A stretch of 64,000 bases of DNA from Plantago major (GCA_026545765.1 JAIFAC010000427.1:40763-104762); one strand, 5' to 3'. Counted from the first letter of the stretch, positions 24,301 through 36,259 are shown. A program made the numbers and translations. Notes: generated from the letters alone by a model not told the origin.

Positions 24301-25144
24301 CTGATTTCCTCTTTGCTCATACATCTCTACGCATAATTAATGCACTGTACTAACTTTTGTCATGTAGTGTCAACGGAACAATGCAAGCTTTCTGAGGCTT
24401 TGCAAGTCCTTTCTCAGTGACCTATAGTGCATCAGAAACCACTTGTCTTCGAACGACACTTAATTCACTTCAAGAAAAGCGCGAATAATAGCAATTTTAG
24501 TAGCGGATATTATCCGTTACTAAATAATAACGAATCGGCATTGATTATGACAGTTGAGCGATGTGTTCAATCCGTCCCCAAATCCGTTACTATTTAGTAA
24601 CGGATAGTTTATCCATTACTAAATAGTAACGGATGAACAATCCATTACTAAATTTGTTGACTAATTAATTTTAAAAAATAAAAAATAAAAATTTGTTAAC
24701 GACGAATAAGGAAATCTGTTACACTTACAGGTTATTAATTAAAATAAAAGAAAATAATAAGCTACTTAGTAACGGATAGGTTATCCGTGACTAAATAGTA
24801 ACGGATAACTATCCGTTACTAAATTAATTAAAAAAACGGGAAGTAGGCAGCTTCTTCCCCATTTCTATTCTGCTTCTTCTTCCATCTTCTCTTCGTCATT
24901 TTCGCCCCAATTCCAACTCCGACCAAAACTCCACAATTCCGGCCAATCTTGTACTCTTTTCGAAGCTCGTTGGACAAGGAACTCGGGTGGCCATTCAATT
25001 TTATCCGTCTTCGGCTATTTTTTCCGTAATTGAAGGTATTAGTCTAAAAGCCTTACTTTGTCAAATTTGGGAATTTTGCTAATTTCGACTAATTTGAGCA
25101 ATTGTATGTTTATGGGAGGTCTCCACTAGCTAGTTTAGCTTATA

Positions 25145-25396
25145 CTCCCTCCATTTCAGAAAAAGTGTTACATTTTACTATTCTGCGGTCAACTGTCTCC
25201 GCGTTTGACCACAATTTACTCTCAAAGGATATTAATAAATAAATTATTAAAATTATATAATGAAAATTTAGTAATTAAATTTTTATTATATGATTTTATT
25301 AAATTATTTACTATTATCGTTTATGAATAATTTGTGGTCAAACTAGAAAACGATTAATAGAATCAAAATGTAACACTTTCTCTGAAATTGAGGGAG
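25145..25396. mobile_element. Stowaway-like MITE nested in CACTA 2
   Basis: The ends are inverted: CTCCCTCCATTTCAGAAAAA at left and the complement of TTCTCTGAAATTGAGGGAG at right. The flanking TA duplication is at 25143-25144 and 25397-25398. The 252-bp AT-rich non-coding interior is typical of Stowaway (Tc1/mariner-derived) elements. Confidence 0.85.
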
Positions 25397-25847
25397 TATT
25401 AAGTAGTGGGTTAAGCTTGAGGTTGTGCAATTGATAGATTTATTGTGAAATTCAATTGTTAGTATCATGTTAGGATGTTTGTAAGTATGTAGGGTATTTA
25501 ATTTGATATTTTCGTACATGTATATTAGGATTAGGCAGATTTGGTTGAGTGTTTGGAGACCATTTAGTGATTTTGGTGATTATAGTATAATTGGCTCGTA
25601 TTAACTTATCAAGAATTACTACTATTTTAATCTACAATATGAAAGCTGTTATTTTTTTCCTTTGGGAATGATGTTTAGAAAAGTAATGGGTGTTTAAAGT
25701 GTAATTATACCTAAGTTTATAAGAAACTAACTATTTGATCACTAACTATCTTCAAGGATGACTTCTCCACCTTCGTCGCATACAGTCTCCAAGGTAAACA
25801 TGTTCACAGGTTTTTCTACTTTCGATGAAACCTTTGGAGGTAGAAAT

Positions 25848-26004
25848 GAAGGCCGAAATGGATGATGAAGATGCAAACATGGATAAAACCGATGCTGGGG
25901 AAGTAATGGATGATGAAGATGATGAGGATTTTGACATGACCATCGAGAGGATGATGAACTTTCGATTATTTGCAAGTGTGTCTATCATGCCTGAATATAA
26001 GTGA
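25848..26004 (+). CDS. Short acidic ORF inside CACTA 2
   Basis: From an ATG at about 25848 the frame reads MKAEMDDEDANMDKTD and later MDDEDDEDFDMTIERMM, ending in TGA at 26002-26004 after IMPEYK. About 50 residues, highly acidic. It may be a leftover exon of a transposon gene. No known domain is visible and it may be non-functional. Confidence 0.25.
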
Positions 26005-26084
26005 AATCATTATAGGTTAGTGTATATATTCGTATCTTCCGTTGATAATATGATCATTCTTGTTTATTTTATTGTGACTATTTT

Positions 26085-26226
26085 GTGAGTGATATGTTAG
26101 TCACCATTGTGTTAGCAAATTTTAGGACAATATGAGTGGTATGTTAGTCATCATTTGTGTTAACAAATTTTAGGACAATATCAGTGGTATGTTAACCACT
26201 ATATGAGTGGTATGTTAGGACAATCA
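26085..26226. repeat. Minisatellite in CACTA 2 (about two units)
   Basis: Units built on GAGTGGTATGTTAG and TTTTAGGACAATAT repeat about every 65-70 bases. The reverse complement of this family forms the larger array at 30371-30770 in CACTA 3. Confidence 0.75.
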
Positions 26227-26340
26227 TCTTATTAGTAACGCATAAAAGTCAGCGGATCTATCCGTTACTAAGGACTTAATAACGAATCGGTAGGCATTTA
26301 ATGTGGTTATCCGTTACTAAAAACTATTTTTGTAGTGATT

Positions 26341-26689
26341 TCTTCAAGGTTTACGGACCATGTGGTTTCAGGAGACACTTTTCCTTAGCCTTGATAATCT
26401 TGTGCGATCTTACGAACTTCAATCAAACTTCCATACATTGGATGCTTGCTTCTTGGTCTTCTTTAAAAATATAAAAATTACACTCAAAGATCTAACATCC
26501 TATACAAAATTAGCTAGACTAACATACTCAGTAAGCTTCCTCTTTTACAATGTTCAAGTGAACTAAGAGTACTAGTTACCTTTCTGAGCTAAGATAAGTC
26601 ATTAGGGTTACTGATCAAAATCTAAATAGATATTCTAACAAACTTATAAAATCAAAATAAATAAAAAGTGCGGGTTATTACAAAATGAC
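26341..26689. other. Flank between CACTA 2 and the Copia LTR
   Basis: AT-rich. It continues the sequence interrupted by CACTA 2 and may belong to the same LTR-like repeat. No gene seen. Confidence 0.35.
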
Positions 26690-27624
26690 TAATTTCCTTA
26701 GATGCTTTACGAAAGTGCAATTTATATTGCACTTGTTTTGATAATCGGCCATTCTTTGTTTATTAACGGTTCGACAATTGTAGTTGTTTTTCTATGGTTA
26801 TTTTATAGGATATATCAAGTTGGGCCTCAACATGCTTAATGGATCACGATTGAGTTCTTTATGGCGATCATGTAGCAAAACGTCAGTGGCGATTCTTTAT
26901 GCGAACCTTTATGGCGATTCTTGTAGCAAAGCGAACCTTTGTAGCAAAAGGAAAAGAAGCATAATGCAAGAAGGAAGCTGCCATAATGATTCAAGGAAGA
27001 ATTTGATGCTATAAGGAAAGTGAGATTTGAAGAGATTGATATCTAGAAGACTCCTTATACCATTAATACATCAAAGCGGTTTCCTTATGAAAGAAACCCA
27101 GCGAGTTTCGACTTGGGCAAACCTTCTCCATGAGATCGATCTGGCATCTATATATGAGAAGATCAAGCGATGCAAAGCTGATTTGCCTTTGAAGAAGCGA
27201 AGATTATATGTTTTAGGCTTCTTGCTTTACTAGACCTTTACCTCGGTGTTTACTTGTTAGTGTTCTCTAAAGATTGAGAATTACTCTAGTATCATTGAAC
27301 TAGAATAGGTTTTTATTATTTGTTCTAGGTCTAGTTTTCTGTAAGTTTAATCAATCGTTTGTGATTGAATTAAACTTCTTTTATAATTCTACTTTTCAAT
27401 TTTAGTAGAAGTTTTGCTTGACCGTCGGTATCTTTTATACGGCTTGAGAAATCTCGTGTTGATTTTATTCATTGCACTTTACGAGTTACATCAATCACGA
27501 GTTTACTATTATCGTAGCTTGGTTGAACAACATTCCTTTGTTGATAAGCGGTGTTGACTCGACATCAATAGTCGACATCGTTTGAAGCGTCGAGAAATAC
27601 CAATCCGGTCTCTGGTTCTAACAA
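26690..27624 (+). repeat. Candidate 5' LTR of a Copia element
   Basis: It lies directly upstream of a primer-binding site and ends in TTCTAACA. A TATA-like CATCTATATATGAG is present at about 27147. The left boundary is uncertain because no second copy was found for comparison. Confidence 0.4.
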
Positions 27625-27625
27625 G

Positions 27626-27637
27626 TGGCATCGAGCC
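27626..27637 (+). other. Candidate tRNA-Met primer-binding site of the Copia element
   Basis: TGGCATCGAGCC resembles the usual initiator-Met site TGGTATCAGAGC with one substitution and one base missing. Its position between the LTR and gag is right. Confidence 0.5.
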
Positions 27638-27840
27638 GACCTAATTAATTGGTGGTATGCGGATTTGGTACTACTACGATGGGCGCTATCAATTCAAGTG
27701 TCAACAGACTACATGCTAGATGGGTTGAACTACCACTCTTTGGAAGATAAGGGTGAACTACATCAAATCAATTGAAGGCGTGCATGGAAATACATTCTTG
27801 AAGGCTATCGTGGCCTACCATAGGACCGATCTTTGATGGA

Positions 27841-28761
27841 ATGTCGTTCCAAAGCACGAAGCTCAATGGCGGTGATGATTTTCTTGCTAGCTCTTACAAT
27901 GAAAAAGCCTTGAATGCAATTTTCTATCATGTTGATCCTCGTATGTTTAAACTCGTACAAAATTGCACTACTGCTAAACAAGCTTGGGATTTACTCCAAA
28001 ATCATTGTGAAGGTGATAATAGTATCAAACAAACTAAACTGCAACTTCTTTGGTCTAAATTTGAAAATTTAAGAATGGCGGAAGAAGAAACTATTGACTC
28101 TTATTTTGACAAACTTCTCACAATTTCTAATGATATTCAACTTCTTGGAGATGCCATGTCAAATAAACAATTGATTTCAAAAGCAGTTTGATCTCTTTCT
28201 TCAAAGTTTGATATAAAAAGAACGATTTTGGAGGATACTCAAAATCTGGCAGCTATGGATTTTCATACCTTGATGAACAATTTAAAGAATTTGAAATCCA
28301 ACAGAATGAACGAAAAGGTACGAAAAACCATAGTATGTCATTGCACTTAAAATCGAAAATCCCTGAATCTGAAAGCGATGGTAGCGATTACGATGAGATA
28401 AGCGAAGGCCAATAATGCTTTAGTTAGGAAGTTTAACAAGCTTAGGTTTAGGAAAAATTCTAACAAAGGCTCTTCAAGTAACTCTAAAGGCACTAACAAG
28501 TTCAAGAAAAGTGTAGACTCTTTTGGTTCTAGTCCTTTTTTGAGTCCTGCTCAGCTTAGCAAAGTTAGATGTTTTGAATGTCAAGGGTGGGGACATTATC
28601 AGAATGAATGTGCTAACACTCTTCGAAAGGAGAAAAAGACCTTGCTTGCTTGTCTCAGTGATGTGTCAGGTGATGAACAGGAAAAGGATGATCCAGAAGA
28701 GAACGTTGCAGCTCTGTCCTCTGTTTTGGACGATGTTGGAAATCGATGTTTAGTCAACAAT
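27841..28761 (+). pseudogene. Copia gag remnant with zinc knuckle, cut by CACTA 3
   Basis: Structural protein of a Ty1/Copia retrotransposon. 27841-28191 holds a gag domain (NAIFYHVDPRMFKLV, TAKQAWDLLQNHCEG, LLWSKFENLRMAEEETI). A stop and shifts follow (28189, then about 28340-28440). The second part from about 28430 is basic (KFNKLRFRKNSNK) and carries the CX2CX4HX4C knuckle CFECQGWGHYQNEC. The frame reaches 28761 (NRCLVNN), where CACTA 3 begins. No integrase or reverse transcriptase lies after it within the window, so the polyprotein is truncated. Confidence 0.85.
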
Positions 28762-28774
28762 CACTACAAAAAAA

Positions 28775-29150
28775 ACGAGTTTTAGCGACGGAATTATCCG
28801 TCGCTAAAACTGGGCCGATCCGTCGCTAAATCCTTAGCGACAGATTTAACGACGGATAACCCTCCGTCTCCAAAACAGCCGTCACAATTTTTATTTGCGA
28901 CGGATAGATATTCCGTCGCTAAATAACGACGAACTGGCGACGGATTAATCCGTTGACCAGTCCGTCCGCATTGGCGGATTTACGTATCCGTCGCTAATTA
29001 GAGCGGTATTTAGCGACAGTTTGTTCGTCGCTAAATCTGACACTAAAGCGGCTTAGTTGGTTGACTATTAGCGACGGAAAAAATCCTTCGCTAAATTTCA
29101 GCAGGCTAATTAAGCTTAGTTAAGTGAATTTAGCGACGGAAAAATTAATT
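28775..29150. repeat. Subterminal repeat array of CACTA 3
   Basis: Many copies of TTAGCGACGGA and its complement lie in both orientations next to the CACTA end. Confidence 0.85.
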
Positions 29151-29339
29151 AAGCTAAATTCAACTTTTAAATTTTTTTTAATATTTACATTTCACTGTTT
29201 TCACATAATATAGTAATAGATAATATAAACGAAACAATTAAATTGCATTAAAATATCCGAAATAATATAAATTATATACAAATAAACCGAAACAAAATTA
29301 GAAGGTGAAATAGTGTCAAATTATCCATAACAAATCGAT

Positions 29340-30260
29340 GTAACTAAGAATAATCGAGAGGAGGCGGTGGGTGAGGCGGGAAGAACTCTTGAACATCTGG
29401 GTCAGCGTCCATCCATTTGAGCCATCTGAGCACATTCCTCAAGCACTTGCTCGTAATTTGCCTTGGTTGCACTATTTCTGTTGGAAGGAGTCATCATCTC
29501 GTTAACTTTCTTCTTTGCGTGTAGAGGTTAGATCGCGATCTGATCCACAGGACCTTTGAAAAGCTACGAGAACTCATGGAAGGGCCCAAACTTCCCTCCA
29601 TACATTCGACCCTTCTTTGTCCATTGGGTTGACCTCGAAGAAGATCTGGTCTTGCTCTTCAATTGTGACTCATGGCGTCGATCATCCTCTCGACCTCACT
29701 CTGCAATTGTTGGTTGCATCTGAAATGAGATGCAATTTTAGGAATCACTTTAAAATACTCAAATACACATATTAACCTTAAGAAAAGCGTGCTGTCGCTC
29801 GGCCCTCACGTCGATCCATATGCCATTCTTGACAGCCTTCTTGAAGTGAGTACGAGCACTCTTGGTCCTCTGTTGGCCTAAAAAACATATGTGCAAACAA
29901 GTAGTTAGTTGATTGAAATGAAACTAAAAGCGTATGTATCATATTCAAGTCATAAACAACATATTTACTAACCTCCATCCGTGATGCGTAACGTAACATT
30001 TCGCGACCCATAGTGATGTCTGGCGATGCCGTACCATCATGCGGCTCGAACAAGCGGTTTTATACATTCTTATGCGCTTGATCACGGGCGAAGGATCATT
30101 CGATCGTCAACCACAGTGCCCACTCGTCATCCCCCACCCAAGTTGGCTGCCTGCGTGTCTCCTTCATTTTGTAGACCATTTTCCTGTAGATGTCGGACCC
30201 TAAAGTCTCGAAAACGGTGTACAACTGGGACACCAGCACATTGGGAATGAAATAGTCCTT
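29340..30260 (-). pseudogene. CACTA 3 plant transposase-like ORF (Ptta/En/Spm group), broken
   Basis: Reading down the minus strand: IPNVLVSQLYTVFETLG, WVGDDEWALWL, a stop, AHKN, NRLFEPHDGTASPDITMGRE, an intron, RTKSARTHFKKAVKNGIW, then IFFEVNPMDKEG. The last piece matches the IFLEVNKPDNKGR stretch of CACTA 1. In-frame stops and shifts make it non-functional. Family assignment by recognition only. The product would be the second, DNA-binding protein of such elements. Confidence 0.6.
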
Positions 30261-30370
30261 CTACAACAATTCCATTCAAAGTAAAAATTACACAAGTATA
30301 AAGAAAGATAACAATTTAAATATAACACTCAAATGAAACTGAAATGTAGTAGTCCTACAACAATTCAATT

Positions 30371-30770
30371 CAGTGGCTAACATACCACTCAAACAACACA
30401 ACAAGTTCATAAATGGTGACTAACACATCAAAACAAGCTCAGTGGCTAACATACCACTCAAATTGTCCTAAAATTGACTAACACAATGGTGACTAACATA
30501 TCACCCAAGTTCAGTGGCTAACATACCACTCAAACAACACAACAAGTTCATAAATGGTGACTAACACATCAAAACAAGCTCAGTGGCTAACATACCACTC
30601 AAATTGTCCTAAAATTGACTAATACAATGGTGACTAACATATCACCCAAGTTCAATGGGTAACATACCACTCAAACAACACAACAAGTTCATAAATGGTG
30701 ACTAATATATCAAAACAAGCTTAGTGGCTAACATACCACTCACAGATATAGTGGCTAACATACCACACAT
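30371..30770. repeat. Tandem repeat of about 140-bp units, CACTA 3
   Basis: About three units start near 30371, 30510 and 30653. Each contains GTGGCTAACATACCACTCAA, ACAAGTTCATAAATGGTGAC and TTGTCCTAAAATTGACTAA. Each unit itself contains shorter repeats of GTGGCTAACATACCACTCA. It lies next to the transposase-like gene and is related to 26085-26226. Confidence 0.9.
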
Positions 30771-31347
30771 TAACACAATGATTAAAGAACAAATAAAGCA
30801 TTCATTGTAACATTTAAGCTTCTTGATTAAAGTAAAAGTGCTTCATCCGGTCCGGGACGTTTGACCACTTCTCGCCTCCCTGACCCGGCATCTCCCGCCT
30901 CCCCCTGAAGATTTTGCCTAGTTTGTCCGAGGCATCCGGAGGCCAAAACCTGTTATCAATGAGACAAAACAAGAAACAAATATTCATTAGTAAAATCATG
31001 TAACATATATTTATCTTAAGTGTATGTTCTACAACTCCATAATACTTACTTGTTCACGCCATTGGGAACAACAGTTTCCAGAAATGTAGCACCGTCATGA
31101 CGTCAGTCACGGACACTGTCGAAGGGTAGTCACCGGGGGCGAAGCCGTGTAGGCGGTGGAGTCTCGGTACACAGGCCAGCTCTGCTCCCCGATGTCGTAT
31201 CCAGCGAGAGGACTACCATGACTAGCTGAGGTACTACTAGAACCCATTGGACTAGCACCCCTAAACACAGGAGGAAGGTATGTGGACTTCCTTTGGTAGC
31301 AGCAACCAAATAAGAAATTGCAAGAAAAATGAGTTAGTAAAGAATAC

Positions 31348-31452
31348 ATGAATATACATTTGTGAGATATTAACGCACAAATATACATGAATATACATTT
31401 GTGAGATATTAACGCACAAATATACATGAATATACATTTGTGAGATATTAAA
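31348..31452. repeat. 39-bp tandem repeat, 2.7 copies
   Basis: Near-perfect units start at 31348, 31387 and 31426 (ATGAATATACATTTGTGAG and on). The 39-bp length keeps a reading frame open by chance. It probably lies in an intron or spacer of the transposase gene. Confidence 0.9.
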
Positions 31453-31469
31453 GTAATAATAATCAACAA

Positions 31470-33558
31470 CTAATCATATATACACATAACAACTAAGCAT
31501 GATACACATACCCTCGTCCTCATCGGCTATTGTTAAGTCTATAAATTGGTCTTCACCGTCTATGAACTCATCATCGACATGCACGGGCTTTCTCATTGTT
31601 TGATCGATGACCTCTTCTTGATCTGAGTTGGTAATTGAATCGTCCTTATCAATGTACTCTACTACTGGGCGGGCTGTATATGCATCGCCTGACGATCGCC
31701 TTATCGCGTTTGAGGCTTGGATATTCAATAAACACCACACAATGCGTGCTTGATACGCCAGATAAGCGGTTCATACTTAATGCGATACCTCTTCTATGGT
31801 TAATTTCTACCATCGATAGAGCTCGTGTTTCTGCGTACCACTTGGAGTAGGATCATACCGTCGACATCAAGCGAAGGTTCTTTTCAAAGGAAACCGGATA
31901 TTCAAATCGCACAATTAGTCTCGGGTTCCGTATAAATCATACAAATCGGTTGCATCTTGGTCTTGCCCCACACACAATTGCTTGTGGCCATGGCGATGTT
32001 AGACTCAATTGTTTTAAACCTAAGGCCATTTACTATATGCGATGAGAATGTGGAGACCTTTCTGTTTGGTCCCTGCTAGAGATTCTAAGTAAGGACATAT
32101 GATTTTGTTGGCGAGTTTAAATCGTACTCCTTGAACCAATCTGTCTTTTCCAACTTCTCTTGAAGCGATTGTTTAATTCGTCATACGCCATTGTTGGATT
32201 CTTCTCTCTGAAAAGGCGTGGACACGATTACATGATTAGATATATAGTTAGAAGTTAAAATCTATGTGTTAGCGTAAGAAAGCTCTTGGCCAGCATAAAT
32301 CTCCATAAATTTGTCAACTTGACCTGATTCGAGAGGACATAATATGTAGGCGCCTTGACTCCTTATCCGTCGACCATTACATCTTTTCTTCTCAATAGGT
32401 CTCCTGGAGACCACAAAAATTGAAATGGAAGCGTCATCATCCTCTTAAACTTCAAATGTGTATGCGTTTACGGGCCTAGATGCCTTCGTCGGGACATGGT
32501 CCCCAAGTAATAGGGCGAAGATTGCGACTTCCTCTCACTGCGTAGGCATTGGCCATCGATCCCTCGGGCTTGCCTTTGTTCTTGACATACCTCTTCAATT
32601 TCCCAAGTACATAATGCATATATGTTGATGTAACACAATGTAACTTGGGAAAATTCAGACTTTATATGTAAATGATGGCCTTGATTACACACCTCTCGAA
32701 TGGATACATCCATCGATACTGAACGGGTCCAGCAAGCCTCGCTTCATGTGGGAGGTGAACCGGCAAGTGCTCCATAGAATCAAAGAAGCTCGGAGGAAAG
32801 ATAAGCTCGAGCTTACATAGAATCAATGGTATGTTGCTTTCAAGATTTGCTAACACTACATCGTCGAGCACCATGAGCATAAATTCTTGAAAAATAAGCT
32901 CGGTAGCGGTGATCATAATCCATCTGAGTTTAGGTAGCATTCTCGAAATGCAGCAGGAGAAACCTCTCCATAAACACATGACAATCGTGGCTCTTCATCC
33001 CGTACATCTTTGTCCTCTTCACATCCACACCGTGACTTTGAGGCGTAATTGTAGAACTTCAATCCCTCACCCGATCAAATAGTTTGTTCCTAGATTCGAT
33101 TGTCAATTGTAGCATGCCTTGGGCCCTTGCCCTTATCATTACCTTTGTCAACTCGGGCCTTTTACACAATGTATCGACTCGACTCTAGATTTAGGGGTGT
33201 CCTTTGTTTTCCGAGAATGTTGCAAATCGTGTTGAATAAGTTCTCGAACCGTTTTCTCAATGTGCATGAAATCCAAGTTGTGACGTATAAGAAATTTGCT
33301 CGATAAGGCAAGTCCCGAAGATGCTTCTCTTCTTCCATCCACAATTTTGCTAATTTTCTCGTTATGCTTATCCGACAACTTGATCACTTTCATAAGACCC
33401 GAACTATCTATCTCATGAGTATTTACGCGATAAGTTGTCTCGGCGCTAGAAAACCGTAGTGAAATGGAAAGTGTCCTCAGTGTCGTTCTCAAAGGACTAG
33501 GCTTGTTTGTATTTTGAATAAACAAGTTTCCAACAAAGAGTTGTGTCTTCGACTTCAA
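31470..33558 (-). pseudogene. CACTA TnpD transposase, fragmented
   Basis: Cutting protein of En/Spm elements. From the N-terminal side on the minus strand: FMHIEKTVRELIQHDL with KTKDTPKSRVES (33.2 kb, the transposase-21 region). Then SHDCHVFMERF and NIPLILCKLELIFPPSFF, DSMEHLPVHLPHEARL and GPVQYRWMYPFER (about 32.7-32.9 kb, the DUF4218 domain). Then YEPLILAYQARIVW, visible after frame shifts near 31.75-31.8 kb (DUF4216 end), and an acidic tail (VHVDDEFIDGED). Many shifts, so no intact enzyme. These motifs are very characteristic of plant CACTA elements. Confidence 0.9.
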
Positions 33559-33560
33559 CT

Positions 33561-33820
33561 CACGACAAACCTGACGAGAGTAAAAGCGTTATTTTCAATC
33601 AATCAAATGGAGTATGGGTGTGGTTACAATTGAAGATAGCTAGTTGGGGGTAATTGTGGATACAACATTTTAAAGAGAAGCCATTTCAATGAATATGGTG
33701 GGGTCGTCAATTCTACCAATTCAGCGTCTACGGATATATTGGGTTCAACAATCAAAGTTAACCTCGAGGTGTGAATTCCTCTAGTAGATTTTGGTGTTAT
33801 ACATGACACCTATCACCTTC
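33561..33820. other. Spacer between TnpD remnant and solo-LTR candidate
   Basis: No gene recognised. It ends with CACCTTC, which recurs at the other side of the LTR candidate (35810). Confidence 0.4.
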
Positions 33821-35809
33821 ACAGATAATTACAAGCGGTAAAATCTAATTTAGACGCGCGGAATCTTGAAACAGAAGTACTTTGACCACATTTACATGTG
33901 CATGCCAGCAAAATACATTTTCTCATATTTAAGGAGTAAAATTGCTTTTATATTACAAAAGTGTTTGCATGAATGATATGCATAAGACGAGCCGAGAGAG
34001 GAGGATTGGAAACCAGCCGGCCGACCTTTGATGCATGACTTAACATCTTTTCCGCTAAGGCCTGCCTTTGCCGCAATATCTATAAAATATCATCGCATTT
34101 TGAATGAGTTGCGGATCTCAATAAGTATAATTAATGTGAGTCATTTAATAACAAGTAAAATAACCGGCAACAAGCCATTTAACGACAGGTAAGCACATCA
34201 CTTTCAGTCACATATATTCACAATCAACATATGACTTCCATTTATTTCACAGTTTCAAAATCACATCAGTTCATTTCTCATTCCAACAGATCAGGTATAA
34301 ACACTTGACATCATTCGCATTTATATAATAATGCACACGTGCTTAGTCATTTTCTTTGTCTGCTATGGCTCTGTTACGACCAGGAGTAATTCGTGATCAC
34401 GATAACAGAGGAGTTGATGAACCAATGATCTAGCGATCTTTGAAATTCATATTTCATCTGAGTCCGCCGGTCTTTGGATATCCAAATAAGCTGGAAAACA
34501 CATGACTCAAGGTCGTCATCAGCCATAACAGAATCATCTTATCTCTTATGAATGTAATTCACATAATCATATATACAGCTAACACTTTATCAGAGAATAA
34601 TTATATTTTCAGAATGACCTTTACGTATCCCATCCGTACATAGAACAATCGATCATGTGTCATCAAATCAATGTTAGCTTTACATCATTTCGAACATAAG
34701 ATTTCACATATATATGCATACTTTGTATATTTTCACATTTAATATCAACAACTTCAACCATTCAGTTCACATATACATAACACGTACGCTAGCACCATAT
34801 CAATAATTTTAAGTCACACAAAGTTGTCAAACAACCGAAATTATTTACAAAGATACTAAATAACGAGTTACTAAATACACTTACCAGTTCCCGACCAACA
34901 TGTTACTAGTTTATCCGTACACTCCCTAACACAAGAACACTTACGAACTCCAGGAACATCACTCCGATTGATATTACCTATTATGATTTTTCACATCAAG
35001 TTACTTTATACCTCTTACAAGCTCGCTGTTCAATCTAGTGTGCAAGAATTGGACGTGTTGTCTGTGTAAGTAAAGTGGTGTCTCAGTGTGTGGGTGTAAT
35101 ACATATGTGATGGTGGTATTAGGATACTTTAATGGAAATGGTGACAAACCCTCCCTAAAATCATCTACGTTTGTTAGGTAATTAGAGGATAAGGATTGAG
35201 GTTTTAAGGCGGTGGAGAGATTCATTATTACTTAATTAAGAAAGACATGCCACGTTGATTCAGAATTGATGAGTAAGAATTTTACGTGTCTCGGTGGTTT
35301 TTTCTATCCTAAAGCATGATCAGCTACCTCGGTCTTTAATGTATTTATCTGATCTGATATTTAATGTATATTGTACAACCATGGTATAAGTTTTAAAATG
35401 CAAGAGGTAGTCCGATCTGTTATGGAAGAGGAAACCACATTATACTACTATTAATATTTTAATATATAAATTATTTACCCGAGCCTGCTTATTTCGGTTT
35501 TCACAAAGACGACCTGAAAAACAAAGAGGCCCACTAAACAAATACTATAAATTCATACGGTTCATATTACGGTGTCTGTTCTTTCATAGGCCGCCGTTTG
35601 AATACAAAACAGTTAAAATCAAAACTTGTAACAAGCCGGGCCCAAAACTATATAAAATAACAATAACAATTAAAATTCAAAAACTCACGTAATATCAATT
35701 AACTTTTTCACAAATAAGGCCACGTATATAACACATATCAAAATATTAAAATTTGCTTAAAAACATATTTAAACATGCTTATGAGGTGAAAAAGGTCAAG
35801 GGCGTGACA
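33821..35809 (-). mobile_element. Solo LTR candidate of a Ty3/chromovirus-type retrotransposon
   Basis: The minus strand starts TGTCACGCCC at 35809, a frequent LTR start. Inside lies the block around 34380-34490, with GGATATCCAAA near GTCCGCCGG, that I associate with chromovirus LTRs. CCTTC lies outside both limits (33816-33820 and 35810-35814), as a 5-bp target duplication would. The other end (TATCTGT) does not end in CA, so the limit is uncertain. No gag or pol is attached. Confidence 0.45.
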
Positions 35810-36259
35810 CCTTCAACCACTTTACTCCCACATAACATCGTAGTACTAACTTTCAAAGACTAAACCTCTGATGACATTATCAACATTCATCAACCCTAGA
35901 CTAGAATGCTTGAATTTTCACCACTGACCCATATAAATGTTTTGCTACTCATACTCTTAGTGTCACAAGCAACAAATACGTATTAGCTTACATGATCCAT
36001 GTAATAAATGATTAAACTAAAAGCAATGGAAGAGGATGATCTGATTACCCAAATTAGCGATAATTGTAGAAATCTTCAAATTACTTCCATGAAAAGATAA
36101 TCCGAGCTCAAATCGATGTTTCAATGAATGATTGAATCAATTACAATATTTCCCAAGTTGGGAAATATAAAAATGATCAAACCCTAACAAAGCTCTAGAG
36201 AAAAAAGTCTGATGTTGTGATAATGAAGGAATGAAAATCAAAACGCATATACAAAAAGT
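35810..36259. other. AT-rich intergenic region
   Basis: Nothing recognised. Confidence 0.35.

Larger units (their letters stand above)
24466..26337. mobile_element. CACTA element 2, non-autonomous, TSD ATT
   Basis: The left end CACTTCAAGAAAA has one change from the consensus CACTA. The right end reads TTTTTGTAGTG. ATT lies just outside both ends (24463-24465 and 26338-26340). Subterminal arrays of TAACGGATA and its complement lie at 24500-24830 and 26230-26330. The 1.87-kb interior has no transposase. It carries a small acidic ORF, a nested MITE and a minisatellite shared with CACTA 3. The block 24850-25010 is the reverse complement of 4780-4950 in CACTA 1. Confidence 0.9.
28762..33560 (-). 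mobile_element. CACTA element 3, autonomous type, one end missing
   Basis: The end at 28762 reads CACTACAAAAAAAACG, followed by dense GCGACGGAT and ATCCGTCGC subterminal repeats to about 29150. The element carries an En/Spm-like second ORF and a TnpD-type transposase, both on the minus strand, so 28762 is the 3' side. AAT at 28759-28761 should be duplicated beyond the other end, but no matching TGTAGTG terminus was found downstream. The right limit given is only the last recognised transposase sequence. Confidence 0.8.

Noticed and set aside
31107..31469. Minus ORF with repeated LISHKCIFMYICA
   Set aside because: The repeated peptide comes from a 39-bp DNA tandem repeat. No protein family supports it.
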